A stretch of 64,000 bases of DNA, taken from contig JAQWNM010000007.1 of the NCBI GenBank assembly GCA_029268615.1, forward strand, positions 1-64,000, read 5' to 3'. This document shows, piece by piece, positions 15,542 through 24,331 of this stretch. Within the stretch, counting starts at the first letter, position 1; every line of letters begins with the position of its first letter. Under the pieces are notes generated by a model. That model ran no database searches and was not told where the DNA came from. It saw nothing but the letters and a program-made list of their open reading frames with translations. The position numbers were made by a program, and so were the translations under genes. The DNA comes from SAR86 cluster bacterium (GTDB lineage: Bacteria > Pseudomonadota > Gammaproteobacteria > Magnimaribacterales > Magnimaribacteraceae).

Positions 15542-16477
15542 ATGCATGATTTAAGTCATTCAGTAATGTTTCATCACTTTCACAATGAAACACATCCACA
15601 AGGCCAGGGTTCTCTTGACACGAACAATTTTAATAAAATGTTAGACTGGTTAAAATCTAACTATAACTTGCTTTCAGCAGATGATTATTTAAAAAAGGCT
15701 TTGAGTTCTTCATTAGAAAAAGATGATATCTGTCTTTCTTTCGATGATGCTTTGTTGTGTCAATATGAAGTGGCATTTCCAGTATTAGAAGAAAGAAATA
15801 TTAAGGCATTCTTTTTTATCTATTCATCACCTCTAAATAATCAGGTTGATTATTTAGAAATTTTTAGATTTTTCAGAACAATTAGCTATGAAACAATACA
15901 TGAATTTTATGCTGATTTCTTTTCTGTTTATAAAATAGAAAATTTTAATGAATTCCTCAAAGAAAAGGAAAAATATAATAAATTGGACTATTTGAGTGCC
16001 TTTGAATTTTATTCAAATGACGATAAATGGTTTAGATATATAAGGGATCAAGTTCTCACCAGTGAAAGTTATCAAGCTATAATGTTAAAACTTCTAGAAA
16101 AGAAAGATTTCGATATGGAGGCAGCTACGTCTCAGCTTTGGATGACTGACGAGCACATTAGTGATTTAAACTCAAAGGGTCATATTTTAGGCTTACATTC
16201 TTATAATCACCCAATGACAATACAAAAGTTGTCGTATTCCGAACAGCAACTAGAGTATAAAGAGAATTATGATCATTTGAAGAAAGTTATTGGAGAGACT
16301 AAAATTATAACCATGTCCCATCCTTGTGGAAACTATAATCAAGATACTTTAAAAGTTTTGAAGGATATGGGAATAAAAGTAGGTTTTCTTTCTAGCATGG
16401 CCGGTACAAAAATTAATTCTCTTCTAGAGCTTCCTAGGGAAGATCAAGCAAATGTAGCAAGAGAAATGAATCTATGA
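15542..16477 (+). CDS. Polysaccharide deacetylase (NodB/CE4 family)
   Basis: The 311 residues contain the CE4 signature: SFDDA (66-70) gives the catalytic base and metal Asp, and HSYNH (~204-208) matches HSxxH for the other metal ligands. SHPCGNYNQDTLKVLKDMG (~264-282) corresponds to motif 3 onward. A helical insertion lies at about 105-190. No signal peptide is seen, so it probably acts in the cytoplasm on a sugar-nucleotide or lipid-linked substrate. Its stop overlaps the formyltransferase start (ATGA), a coupling that hints at removal of an N-acetyl group and its replacement with formyl. That pairing is inference. Confidence 0.8.
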   Translation: MHDLSHSVMFHHFHNETHPQGQGSLDTNNFNKMLDWLKSNYNLLSADDYLKKALSSSLEKDDICLSFDDALLCQYEVAFPVLEERNIKAFFFIYSSPLNNQVDYLEIFRFFRTISYETIHEFYADFFSVYKIENFNEFLKEKEKYNKLDYLSAFEFYSNDDKWFRYIRDQVLTSESYQAIMLKLLEKKDFDMEAATSQLWMTDEHISDLNSKGHILGLHSYNHPMTIQKLSYSEQQLEYKENYDHLKKVIGETKIITMSHPCGNYNQDTLKVLKDMGIKVGFLSSMAGTKINSLLELPREDQANVAREMNL

Positions 16478-17253
16478 GAATTACTGTTTTTACTAGTAAT
16501 CAAGCCCGCCATATATCCTTGATAGAAAATTTAGCAAACATTTGTGACGAACTTTATTGTGTTCAAGAATGTAATACAATTTTTCCTGGATCTGTTGAAG
16601 ATTTTTATAAAAAGACAGATATTATGCAAGAGTACTTTGGGTCTGTATTAAATGCAGAAAAAAAAATATTTGGGAAACCTTCTTTTCTTCAAAAGAATAT
16701 AGTTAGTTTTTCCATCAAGGTAGGCGACTTAAGTTTATTAGATAAAGAATCCCTTTCAAAATGCCTCCAGTCTGATATTTATATTGTTTTTGGTGCCAGT
16801 TATATCAAAGGATGGCTTGCCGAATATTTAACTTCAAAAAATACAATAAATATACACATGGGGGTTTCTCCTTATTACAGGGGTTCTTCATGTAATTTTT
16901 GGGCTTTATATGATGAAAACCCTTCCTATGTAGGCGCTACTATTCACAAATTATCTAAAGGATTAGACAATGGACCTATTCTTTATCATTGCTTGCCTAA
17001 ATATAAAGGAGAAAGCGTTTTCGAGTTCACCATGAATTCGGTAAAGATAGCCCATCAGTCTCTCATTGAGAGGATATCAAGTGAAGAGATATTTGATATA
17101 AAGCCTATTGAACAAGATCGCTCCTTAGAAGTGCGATATACTAAAAATATGGATTTTACTGACAAGGTAGCCTCTGAATTTTTACAGAGAGCCATTATAT
17201 TAGACAAGACGAGCTTTAATTATCCTGATCTTGTGAATCCTTATTTTGGATGA
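16474..17253 (+). CDS. Formyltransferase-family enzyme (sugar N-formyltransferase candidate)
   Basis: A 259-residue protein with the formyl-transferase N-terminal fold. The catalytic trio is present as Asn126 and His128 (INIHMG) and Asp165 (GLDNGPI), spaced as in methionyl-tRNA and sugar N-formyltransferases. YYRGSSCNFWALYDENPSYVGATIH is the usual core between them. It should transfer formyl from N10-formyl-tetrahydrofolate to an amine. Its position in a diamino-sugar island and coupling to the deacetylase gene suggest an amino sugar acceptor. It lacks a clear C-terminal Fmt tRNA domain, so it is not fmt itself. Confidence 0.82.
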   Translation: MRITVFTSNQARHISLIENLANICDELYCVQECNTIFPGSVEDFYKKTDIMQEYFGSVLNAEKKIFGKPSFLQKNIVSFSIKVGDLSLLDKESLSKCLQSDIYIVFGASYIKGWLAEYLTSKNTINIHMGVSPYYRGSSCNFWALYDENPSYVGATIHKLSKGLDNGPILYHCLPKYKGESVFEFTMNSVKIAHQSLIERISSEEIFDIKPIEQDRSLEVRYTKNMDFTDKVASEFLQRAIILDKTSFNYPDLVNPYFG

Positions 17254-17320
17254 TTGTTAAGGGTTAAAACTGGATCTTTATTAAATAAGCATTTTTACTT
17301 CGTATAAGACTTTGAAAGAC

Positions 17321-19096
17321 ATGTATATTTTAGGAATAAGTATTAGCCATAATTCTTCAGCAGCTTTAATGCGTGACGGAGAGATTGTTAGTGCTTGTTG
17401 CGAAGAAAGATTTACGAAAACTAAAAATTATATTGGCTTCCCCAAACAATCAATTGATTACATCCTTAGAAAAGAAGGAATATTAGGTTCAGATTTAGAT
17501 AACGTTGTTTTTACAACTGTTAATAATTCGGGGATTTACGTTAAGTCCAAGAATAGCACTTCTTTTAATCTGCAGGATTATTATAACTATTATGGCCCCA
17601 AGTATTTTGGAAAAAGAATGAAAGGAGAAGATACTCTCGATTATAAGAAATGGTTAAGGGACGATATAAAATTTAATCAAGATGTGGAGTATTTAGATTT
17701 TAAGTTTTTAACAGATGAGGTTCTGTCAGATCCAGTTAAAGATGAAGAGCTTTTTGCTGACAAATGCTGTGAATTTTTGATTGAAACATGGGGTGTAGAA
17801 AGCAGAAAAATAGTCTTTGCAGATCACCATACATGCCATGCTAATTATGCTTATTTTGGTTCACCTTTTCGTGATAAAGCCTGCATAGCAGTTACTTTAG
17901 ACGGATGGGGAGATGGCAGGAATCAAACTGTATGGGAAATAAAAAACAATGATTTAAATTTATTAGCTGATTCAGATCAAAATGATTTGGGAAGAATTTA
18001 TAAATTTGCAACTTTATTATTAGGGATGAGACCAGATGAGCATGAATTTAAAGTTATGGGCATGGCTCCCTATGCAAAGGAATCATATGTAGAAAAAGCC
18101 AAATCAGTAATAAAAGATATATCAGATGTAAAAGGCTTAAAAATAGTATCGAAGAACCGACCTCCAGATCTTCTCTCTTATCTTGAAAAGGAATGGAAAT
18201 TTCATAGATTTGATAATATTGCTGGAGCCGTCCAACTTTATACTGAAGAAATAGTAAGCAAACTATTTACGAATATCTTTGAAGAGACGGGGATTAAAAG
18301 GTTTGTTATTAGTGGCGGAATAGCTATGAATATAAAGATGAATAAAGTTTTAGGAGAATTAGACACAGTAGAGGAGTTTTTTGTTTGCGGATCAGGTGGA
18401 GATGAGAGCTTAGCTATAGGAGGTTGTTATTTTATAAATGCTAAAAAAAGTAAACCGCTTGACCATTTATATTTAGGCTATGACGCTGAAGATGATATTT
18501 CAAATTTAGAAACTATAATTAAGGATAAGAATTTTAGAATAATAAGTGATCCAGGAAATGAATTAGTAGCTAGCCTATTAAAAGATGGAGATATAGTAGG
18601 CTTGATTGATGGGAAAGCAGAATTTGGAGCTAGAGCTTTAGGTAACAGAAGTATTTTAGCAAATCCCAGCCTCAAAGGCTCTGTTCAAAGAATTAATGAG
18701 GCTATCAAGAATAGAGATTTTTGGATGCCCTTTGCCCTTTCAATATTGGATGAAGTGCATGAAGAATATATAAGCAATCCTAAGAATTTTAGCTCGCCAT
18801 TTATGGCTATTGGTTTAGATTCAAAAAAGAGTACATATGAATCTATACAAGCAGGCACTCATCCTTATGATAGGTCTGTAAGACCTCAATTTGTGAGAAA
18901 GGATGCAAACTTAAATTACCATAGTTTAATAGATGAATTCTATCGAATATCAGGGATTCCAGCCCTACTAAATACTAGCTTTAACTTACATGGTGAACCA
19001 ATAGTTAACAATATTAATGATGCTGTTAGGACGTTTGAACTTTCTGGTTTAGACCATCTCTTTATTTGCAATAAATTCCTATTGAGTAAGAATTAA
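17321..19096 (+). CDS. Carbamoyltransferase (NodU/CmcH family)
   Basis: A 591-residue carbamoyltransferase. The N-terminal Kae1-like domain starts with YILGISISHNSSAAL and holds the metal-site HHTCH (residues 169-173) and LDGWGDG (193-199). SGGIAMNIKMN follows. The C-terminal YrdC-like portion includes EFGARALGNRSI and NTSFNLHGEPIV, both strongly conserved. Family members move a carbamoyl group from carbamoyl phosphate to a hydroxyl on a sugar or antibiotic. The glycan island is the likely source of the acceptor. The ATG at 17321 is preferred to an in-frame TTG at 17312 because the family begins at MYILGIS and GAAAG lies just upstream. Confidence 0.88.
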   Translation: MYILGISISHNSSAALMRDGEIVSACCEERFTKTKNYIGFPKQSIDYILRKEGILGSDLDNVVFTTVNNSGIYVKSKNSTSFNLQDYYNYYGPKYFGKRMKGEDTLDYKKWLRDDIKFNQDVEYLDFKFLTDEVLSDPVKDEELFADKCCEFLIETWGVESRKIVFADHHTCHANYAYFGSPFRDKACIAVTLDGWGDGRNQTVWEIKNNDLNLLADSDQNDLGRIYKFATLLLGMRPDEHEFKVMGMAPYAKESYVEKAKSVIKDISDVKGLKIVSKNRPPDLLSYLEKEWKFHRFDNIAGAVQLYTEEIVSKLFTNIFEETGIKRFVISGGIAMNIKMNKVLGELDTVEEFFVCGSGGDESLAIGGCYFINAKKSKPLDHLYLGYDAEDDISNLETIIKDKNFRIISDPGNELVASLLKDGDIVGLIDGKAEFGARALGNRSILANPSLKGSVQRINEAIKNRDFWMPFALSILDEVHEEYISNPKNFSSPFMAIGLDSKKSTYESIQAGTHPYDRSVRPQFVRKDANLNYHSLIDEFYRISGIPALLNTSFNLHGEPIVNNINDAVRTFELSGLDHLFICNKFLLSKN

Positions 19097-19154
19097 TACT
19101 TTGTATAAAGCCTATTTGGTTTAAGCTACACTCAATATTTTCAGTGGTTTTATT

Positions 19155-20372
19155 ATGATTCAGGAAATAAGTATTCTCTCTAAAAACATTAATACTTCAA
19201 ATAAATGGTTATTGATTGGGGTCAAAGAAAGGGAGATTCTTAATGAAAATAATTTTAAAAATCAAGACAATAAAAATAAAATTAAATTTTTCTTTCTCAT
19301 ATTTTTAAGCTTCTTAAATATTTTAGTTACTTTTTTTATACATAAATGGTCCGGTTTGAAAGGGGGATTTGAATCTCTTCCCGAACATTTGGTAGTGAAA
19401 TCTGACAGAAGTTATAGGCATCATAATTATTTAAGGCATATAAATAAAAATAAAGTTTATCCCTATAGAATTTTTGAAGTTTTTAATCGAAAGAGTTATG
19501 CAAAGCTAAAGAAGTTAAAATTTTCTAAAATTCTATTTCATTTTATAAAGCAATATCAGTTAATAAATAAGTTTTGTGAGGAATATAGAGGACTTAGGAT
19601 TAGTAAACTGGTTAAAGAAAATGCCTTATTAAATTTAGCTCCTTACTCCTTCTTTTTAGCTTTATTTGAAGAGATAAAGCTAGATACCCCTAAGATAAAT
19701 ATTTTTCATAGCGGCTCTCATTTATTGGCTCTGGCAGCAAATAATTCGGGAATTTCATCTACTCATTTAACACACGGCCTTGTTATCAACAATTTGTATT
19801 CTAGTTATGCTGACGATGATCACATTTATGTTTATTCAAAGGAGGAGGCAAATTTTTTTGAAGAGTTTTGGCCAAATGCAAAAGTTTCAATATATCCAAT
19901 GCGAAAAGTGGAAACAAAGTTAAAAAAAATAATAGGCTTCTTACAATATGAGTCTACCTTCGATGATGTCAAAAAAAAAGACCTGTTGGATTTATTAAAT
20001 TTCTTTAATGGGATGTCTTATCAAGTCCTTGTAAAGCCTCACCCTGCTACTGATATTGAATCTATTAAAGCCTTAAAAGCTTTATCAAATGATTTAAATA
20101 TATTAGAACATGATGAAATTTCTACAAATGAATTGCTGGTCGAGCAATCTCCAATGTTTACTTTTGGTTGGTCATCTACCGCACTATGTGAATCATTAAG
20201 AAGTGGAATAATCCCTATTAATTTATCTCCTGAAGATGATGAGCATATGTTTATGCCTTATCCTTTTTCTAAAAGGGCTTTATCTTGGGCAAAAGACAAA
20301 GAATTAATTAAAGGTATAGTTGAAAATAAAGTAGATTACCTAGGCGCTCTTGCTCATTTAATAGATCAATAA
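19155..20372 (+). CDS. Candidate GT-B glycosyltransferase, possible nonulosonyltransferase
   Basis: No family is certain. The 405-residue protein has a hydrophobic segment at residues 43-63 (membrane-associating) and basic stretches. Its C-terminal half holds KPHP (294-297) and GWSST (338-342, Ser340-Ser341-Thr342) followed by a PINLSPEDDE loop. An HP motif and an S-S/T motif at this order and spacing are the marks of bacterial sialyl/polysialyltransferases of the GT38/GT52 type, and also occur in some CDP-polyol transferases. As the gene lies directly before the NeuB-type synthase gene, transfer of a CMP-nonulosonic acid is the favoured reading. The N-terminal D/E-D/E-G motif is not obvious. 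Confidence 0.5.
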   Translation: MIQEISILSKNINTSNKWLLIGVKEREILNENNFKNQDNKNKIKFFFLIFLSFLNILVTFFIHKWSGLKGGFESLPEHLVVKSDRSYRHHNYLRHINKNKVYPYRIFEVFNRKSYAKLKKLKFSKILFHFIKQYQLINKFCEEYRGLRISKLVKENALLNLAPYSFFLALFEEIKLDTPKINIFHSGSHLLALAANNSGISSTHLTHGLVINNLYSSYADDDHIYVYSKEEANFFEEFWPNAKVSIYPMRKVETKLKKIIGFLQYESTFDDVKKKDLLDLLNFFNGMSYQVLVKPHPATDIESIKALKALSNDLNILEHDEISTNELLVEQSPMFTFGWSSTALCESLRSGIIPINLSPEDDEHMFMPYPFSKRALSWAKDKELIKGIVENKVDYLGALAHLIDQ

Positions 20373-20432
20373 TTTAGGTATTAAAAATTACAAATTTTGT
20401 TTTCTGTCTAGAAATTTAAGTACACTAGGATA

Positions 20433-21446
20433 ATGTTTAACTCAAATAATCAGGTCTATGTCATAGCAGAGGCAGGGGTAAATCATAATGGTGACTTAAT
20501 AAGAGCATTAGAAATGATATCAATAGCCAAAGATGCGGGTGCAGATGCAATAAAATTTCAAACAGCAGTACCAGAAGATGTGGTTACTAGATCCGCTTCT
20601 AAAGCAGAGTATCAAAAAAATCCAAATGATAATGGGCAGACTCAATTAGATATGATAAAAGAAATACACCTCCCTTTATCTGATTATAAGACACTGAAAC
20701 ATGAATGCGACGCATGCGGTATAGAGTTTATGTCTTCGGCATTTGATCTCAAAAGTCTTAAATACTTAAGAGATTTAGGTCAGAATTTTTTTAAGGTTCC
20801 GTCTGGTGAAATAAATAATTACCCATATTTATACGCTGTCGGCAAAATCTCTAAACCGGTCATTTTATCAACTGGTATGTCTACTTTAGTGGAGGTAAAT
20901 CAGGGAATAGATGTTCTGTTGGAGGCGGGGCTCACAAAAGAATTTATCACATTGTTACATTGCAATACAGAATATCCAACCCCTATTGAAGATGTTAATT
21001 TAAATGCTATGTTAACTTTAAGGGATGAATTCAATCTTTCAGTGGGTTATTCAGATCATACTCTTGGACAGGAAGTATCTATTGCAGCAGTTGCGATGGG
21101 CGCAAAGGTTATCGAAAAGCATTTCACCTTAGATAAGGAGCTACCTGGACCTGATCATCGAGCTAGTTTGGGGCCGAATGAATTATCTAACTTTGTAATA
21201 GCTATAAGAAATATAGAAAAATCCTTAGGATCTTTTGTTAAAAAGCCTTCACCTAGTGAATTTAAGAACATTGAAATTGTCAGGAGATCAATAGTGGCAA
21301 AAGAATCTATTAAAAAAGGAGATTTGTTTACAGAAGACAATGTGACAACTAAGAGGCCAGCACTTGGAATTTCTCCTATGAAATGGAAGGAGATACTAGG
21401 AACTAAAGCTTCAAAAGATTATCATCTGGATGACTTAATAGAATAA
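20433..21446 (+). CDS. Nonulosonic acid synthase (NeuB/LegI/PseI family)
   Basis: A complete 337-residue synthase. The N-terminal NeuB barrel has VIAEAGVNHNGD, AIKFQT, FMSSAFD, FKVPSGEINNYPYL, ILSTGMST, LHCNTEYPTP, VGYSDHT and KHFTLDKELPGPDH. A C-terminal SAF/antifreeze-like domain (~275-337) contains RRSIVA and DLFTEDNVTTKRPALGISP. It condenses phosphoenolpyruvate with a hexosamine to give a nine-carbon acid. LHCNTEYPTP (Asn-Thr rather than the Thr-Ser common in sialic acid synthases) favours a legionaminic/pseudaminic-type substrate, but family placement needs a tree. It precedes the LegC-type aminotransferase gene. Confidence 0.9.
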   Translation: MFNSNNQVYVIAEAGVNHNGDLIRALEMISIAKDAGADAIKFQTAVPEDVVTRSASKAEYQKNPNDNGQTQLDMIKEIHLPLSDYKTLKHECDACGIEFMSSAFDLKSLKYLRDLGQNFFKVPSGEINNYPYLYAVGKISKPVILSTGMSTLVEVNQGIDVLLEAGLTKEFITLLHCNTEYPTPIEDVNLNAMLTLRDEFNLSVGYSDHTLGQEVSIAAVAMGAKVIEKHFTLDKELPGPDHRASLGPNELSNFVIAIRNIEKSLGSFVKKPSPSEFKNIEIVRRSIVAKESIKKGDLFTEDNVTTKRPALGISPMKWKEILGTKASKDYHLDDLIE

Positions 21447-21498
21447 AGATATGCTGACTAAAATTAAAGACATTCAATCTAGATCTTAGACTTTTAAA

Positions 21499-22647
21499 AT
21501 GATTGAAGAATTCAATACTCTGGTAAGAGATTTATATAAAACCTCAGATGTTATTTCTTTGCATGAACCATGCTTCATTGGCAAAGAAAAAGAATATTTA
21601 TCTGAAGTTATAAGTTCTACTTTTGTTTCCAGCGTTGGAAAATCAATAGGAGAATTTGAAAAGAAAATTGCAAGTTATATGGGCTTAGATCATGCTGTAG
21701 CAACTTCAAATGGAACTTCAGCTCTACACTTGTCTCTATTAGTATCAGGAGTTAGTCAGAATACTGAAGTAATAACTCAGTCTTTAACTTTTGTAGCGAC
21801 ATGTAATGCTATAGATTATTGTGGAGCAAGCCCAGTTTTTGTTGACATAGATAAAGAAACTTTGTCTATGTCGCCATTAAGTTTATTAGAATTTTTGGAT
21901 AAATATGCAGAAGTCAGAGATGACGGCTCATGTTGGAATAAAACATCAGGAAAAGAGATAACGGCTTGCTTGCCTATGCACTCATATGGCTTTCCAGCCG
22001 CCATTGAAGAAATAAACCTTATTTGTTCTAGATTCAACATTCCTTTAGTTGAAGATTGTGCAGAATCTTTGGGAAGTTTTTATCACAAAAAACATACTGG
22101 CTCTGAGTCACTTTTATGTGCTCTCAGTTTTAATGGCAATAAAATAATTACTACAGGTGGTGGAGGCATGGTGTTAACAAACAACCTTGATTTATCAAAT
22201 AAAGTAAGACACCTCTCTACAGTAGCAAAGATAGAGCACCCTTGGGAATTCAATCACGATAAGGTGGGTTTTAATTATAGGATGCCAAATTTAAATGCAG
22301 CTCTTGGACTGGCACAAATTGAATCCTTAGATAAATTTTTGGTTAGTAAAAAATCTTTAGCTAGCTGTTACTATGATTGGGGAAAAGAAAGAGGAATGGT
22401 TTTTCATAGAGGGCAACAAGATACTTCACCAAATTACTGGCTAAATTGTTTAATCACTGAAAATCTTGAATCAAGAGACAAGTTTATTAGAGAAACAAAT
22501 AAAAATAATATAAGAACTAGGCCTTCATGGAATCCTGCCCATTCTTTACCCCCTTATCAAGATTGCCAAAGAGATAGACTAGAAAATACATCTTGGGCTT
22601 TTGAAAGACTTGTGAATGTTCCTAGTTCTCCAATTTTAGATCTATGA
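21499..22647 (+). CDS. LegC-type sugar aminotransferase (DegT/DnrJ/EryC1)
   Basis: A 382-residue PLP enzyme of the DegT family. The PLP lysine is Lys215 in SFNGNKIITTGGGG. ATSNGTSALHL (~68-78) and VEDCAESLGSFY (~184-195) bind the cofactor, and NYRMPNLNAALGLAQIE is a family signature. The overall pattern matches LegC, which aminates C-4 of a 4-keto-6-deoxy nucleotide sugar towards legionaminic acid. It would act on the product of the dehydratase encoded at 8877. The stop overlaps the Gfo/Idh start (ATGA). Confidence 0.87.
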   Translation: MIEEFNTLVRDLYKTSDVISLHEPCFIGKEKEYLSEVISSTFVSSVGKSIGEFEKKIASYMGLDHAVATSNGTSALHLSLLVSGVSQNTEVITQSLTFVATCNAIDYCGASPVFVDIDKETLSMSPLSLLEFLDKYAEVRDDGSCWNKTSGKEITACLPMHSYGFPAAIEEINLICSRFNIPLVEDCAESLGSFYHKKHTGSESLLCALSFNGNKIITTGGGGMVLTNNLDLSNKVRHLSTVAKIEHPWEFNHDKVGFNYRMPNLNAALGLAQIESLDKFLVSKKSLASCYYDWGKERGMVFHRGQQDTSPNYWLNCLITENLESRDKFIRETNKNNIRTRPSWNPAHSLPPYQDCQRDRLENTSWAFERLVNVPSSPILDL

Positions 22648-23648
22648 GTAGAGTAGACAATTTTCTTATAATAGGCAGTGGAAGTATGGCCCGTCGTCAT
22701 TCTCAAAATTTGAGGCTATTGTTTCCTAAAAGCAAAATAGGTAATTTACCCGGTTCGTCTTCCAACTCAAATATAGAAAACTCCTTGGTAGACGAATTAT
22801 TTCAAAGTCCAGAAGAGGCAAGGAAATTTAACCCTAAATTTGTGGTAGTTGCATCATCGGCTAATTTACATTTAACTAATGCGGCAGAGTTTTTGCAACA
22901 TGATATACCAACATTAATAGAGAAGCCCTTATGTAAAGACCTGGAGGAATTTAAAAAATTTAAAAGGCTTTTATTCAGTAAAAAAAACCTTTTAGATTTT
23001 GGCTATTGCTTAAGATACCAAGAGGGAGCCTTAAAATTTAAGGAAATAATTACTTCCAGAATTCTGGGGAAGGAATATTCTATCATTGTAAACGTAGGGC
23101 AATATTTACCTGAGTGGCGACCGGGGCTAGATTATAAAAAAAGTGTTTCAGCAAATAAGAGTTTGGGTGGTGGTGTTTTATTAGAGCTCAGCCATGAATT
23201 AGATTATTTAAATTGGATATTCGGCATTCCAGATTCAGTATTTTGTAATATTTTGAGTATAGGGAATTTAGATATAGATGTTGAAGATAATATTGATGCA
23301 ATATTAATGAAATCAAGAGGTTGTAATATTAATCTCCATATGGACTTTTTACAAAAACCACCTACTAGGTTTTGCAAAGTTATAGGTGAAAATGGAGTTT
23401 TAATATGGAACCTCTTAGAAAATTCAATTTCTTTAGAAAATAAAAATGAGAAAAAAACATTATTTGAAGAGCCAGATTTGGATCGTAATAAAATGTTTTT
23501 AGATATGTTGTCTCGCTTTTCTATTTTAGCGAATGGTGAGTTAAACCCTCTTATTTCTCTTGAAGAAGCTCTAAATGTTATGCATCTTATATCTGGTTTA
23601 GAGCTATCTCATCTTCAGAGGTGCGCAATAAATATAAAGAGAATTTAA
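22644..23648 (+). CDS. Gfo/Idh/MocA family oxidoreductase
   Basis: The 334-residue protein has the N-terminal Rossmann motif IIGSGSMARRH (~9-19), the EKPLCKDL motif (~93-100) that orients nicotinamide, and GGGVLLELSHELDYLNWIFG (~174-193), typical of the C-terminal dimer domain with its catalytic histidine region. It probably oxidises or reduces a nucleotide sugar or acyl-sugar. Such genes often sit next to neuB/CMP-synthetase genes in nonulosonic acid loci. It overlaps the aminotransferase gene by 4 bases and the CMP-sugar synthetase gene by one (TAATG). Confidence 0.85.
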   Translation: MSRVDNFLIIGSGSMARRHSQNLRLLFPKSKIGNLPGSSSNSNIENSLVDELFQSPEEARKFNPKFVVVASSANLHLTNAAEFLQHDIPTLIEKPLCKDLEEFKKFKRLLFSKKNLLDFGYCLRYQEGALKFKEIITSRILGKEYSIIVNVGQYLPEWRPGLDYKKSVSANKSLGGGVLLELSHELDYLNWIFGIPDSVFCNILSIGNLDIDVEDNIDAILMKSRGCNINLHMDFLQKPPTRFCKVIGENGVLIWNLLENSISLENKNEKKTLFEEPDLDRNKMFLDMLSRFSILANGELNPLISLEEALNVMHLISGLELSHLQRCAINIKRI

Positions 23649-24331
23649 TGACAATGAAAACTTTTGCTTTTATATTTGCCAGAGGCGGCTCTAAAGGTCT
23701 TCCGGGCAAGAACTTAAAAAAATTAGGCAATACCCCTTTAATAGGCCATTCAATAAATCTTGCTAAGTCTATAGATCTAGTTGACGAAGTTTTTGTATCC
23801 ACAGAATCAAAAGAAATAAAAAGCGTCTCAAAAGATTTTGGTGCAGAAATAATAGATAGACCATCATCGCTCGCTTTAGATGAGAGCTCTGAATGGGAGG
23901 CTTGGCAACATGCTGTAAAGCATTTAGAGTCTAAGAATAGACATTTTGATTATTTCCTTAGCCTGCCGCCTACTGCACCTCTTAGGCAAGAGTCAGATGT
24001 ATTGAAGTGTTTTGATTTAATTGCGAGTAATGTAGATGTCGTCATAACAGCTTCACCCTCTCAAAGAAATCCTTACTTTAATATGATTTTTAGAGAAAAA
24101 GATGGCACTTCTAAATTAATCTTTGAAACCAATCCAGTTCATAGACGCCAGGATGCTCCAGAAGTGTATGACGTTGCAACGGCAGCATATTTATCAAAAC
24201 CATCTTTTATTCTTAATAATAATGGAATTTTTGATGGAAAAGTCAAGTCAGTTATAATTCCTAGAGAAAGAGCTGTGGATATTGATGACCAAACTGATTT
24301 TTTACTAACTAAAACTCTGTATGAAGAATAA
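23648..24331 (+). CDS. CMP-nonulosonic acid cytidylyltransferase (NeuA/LegF family)
   Basis: The 227-residue cytidylyltransferase has the nucleotide-binding motif FARGGSKGLPGKN near the N-terminus and LPPTAPLR in place of the usual LQPTSPLR. VDIDDQTDFLL, the C-terminal metal and substrate loop, is intact. It charges the nonulosonic acid with CMP for transfer. The ATG at 23648 overlaps the previous stop (TAATG); an ATG six bases on is also possible, while an in-frame GTG at 23621 lies inside the previous gene and is unlikely. The product lacks the C-terminal phosphatase domain of some NeuA enzymes. Confidence 0.88.
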   Translation: MTMKTFAFIFARGGSKGLPGKNLKKLGNTPLIGHSINLAKSIDLVDEVFVSTESKEIKSVSKDFGAEIIDRPSSLALDESSEWEAWQHAVKHLESKNRHFDYFLSLPPTAPLRQESDVLKCFDLIASNVDVVITASPSQRNPYFNMIFREKDGTSKLIFETNPVHRRQDAPEVYDVATAAYLSKPSFILNNNGIFDGKVKSVIIPRERAVDIDDQTDFLLTKTLYEE

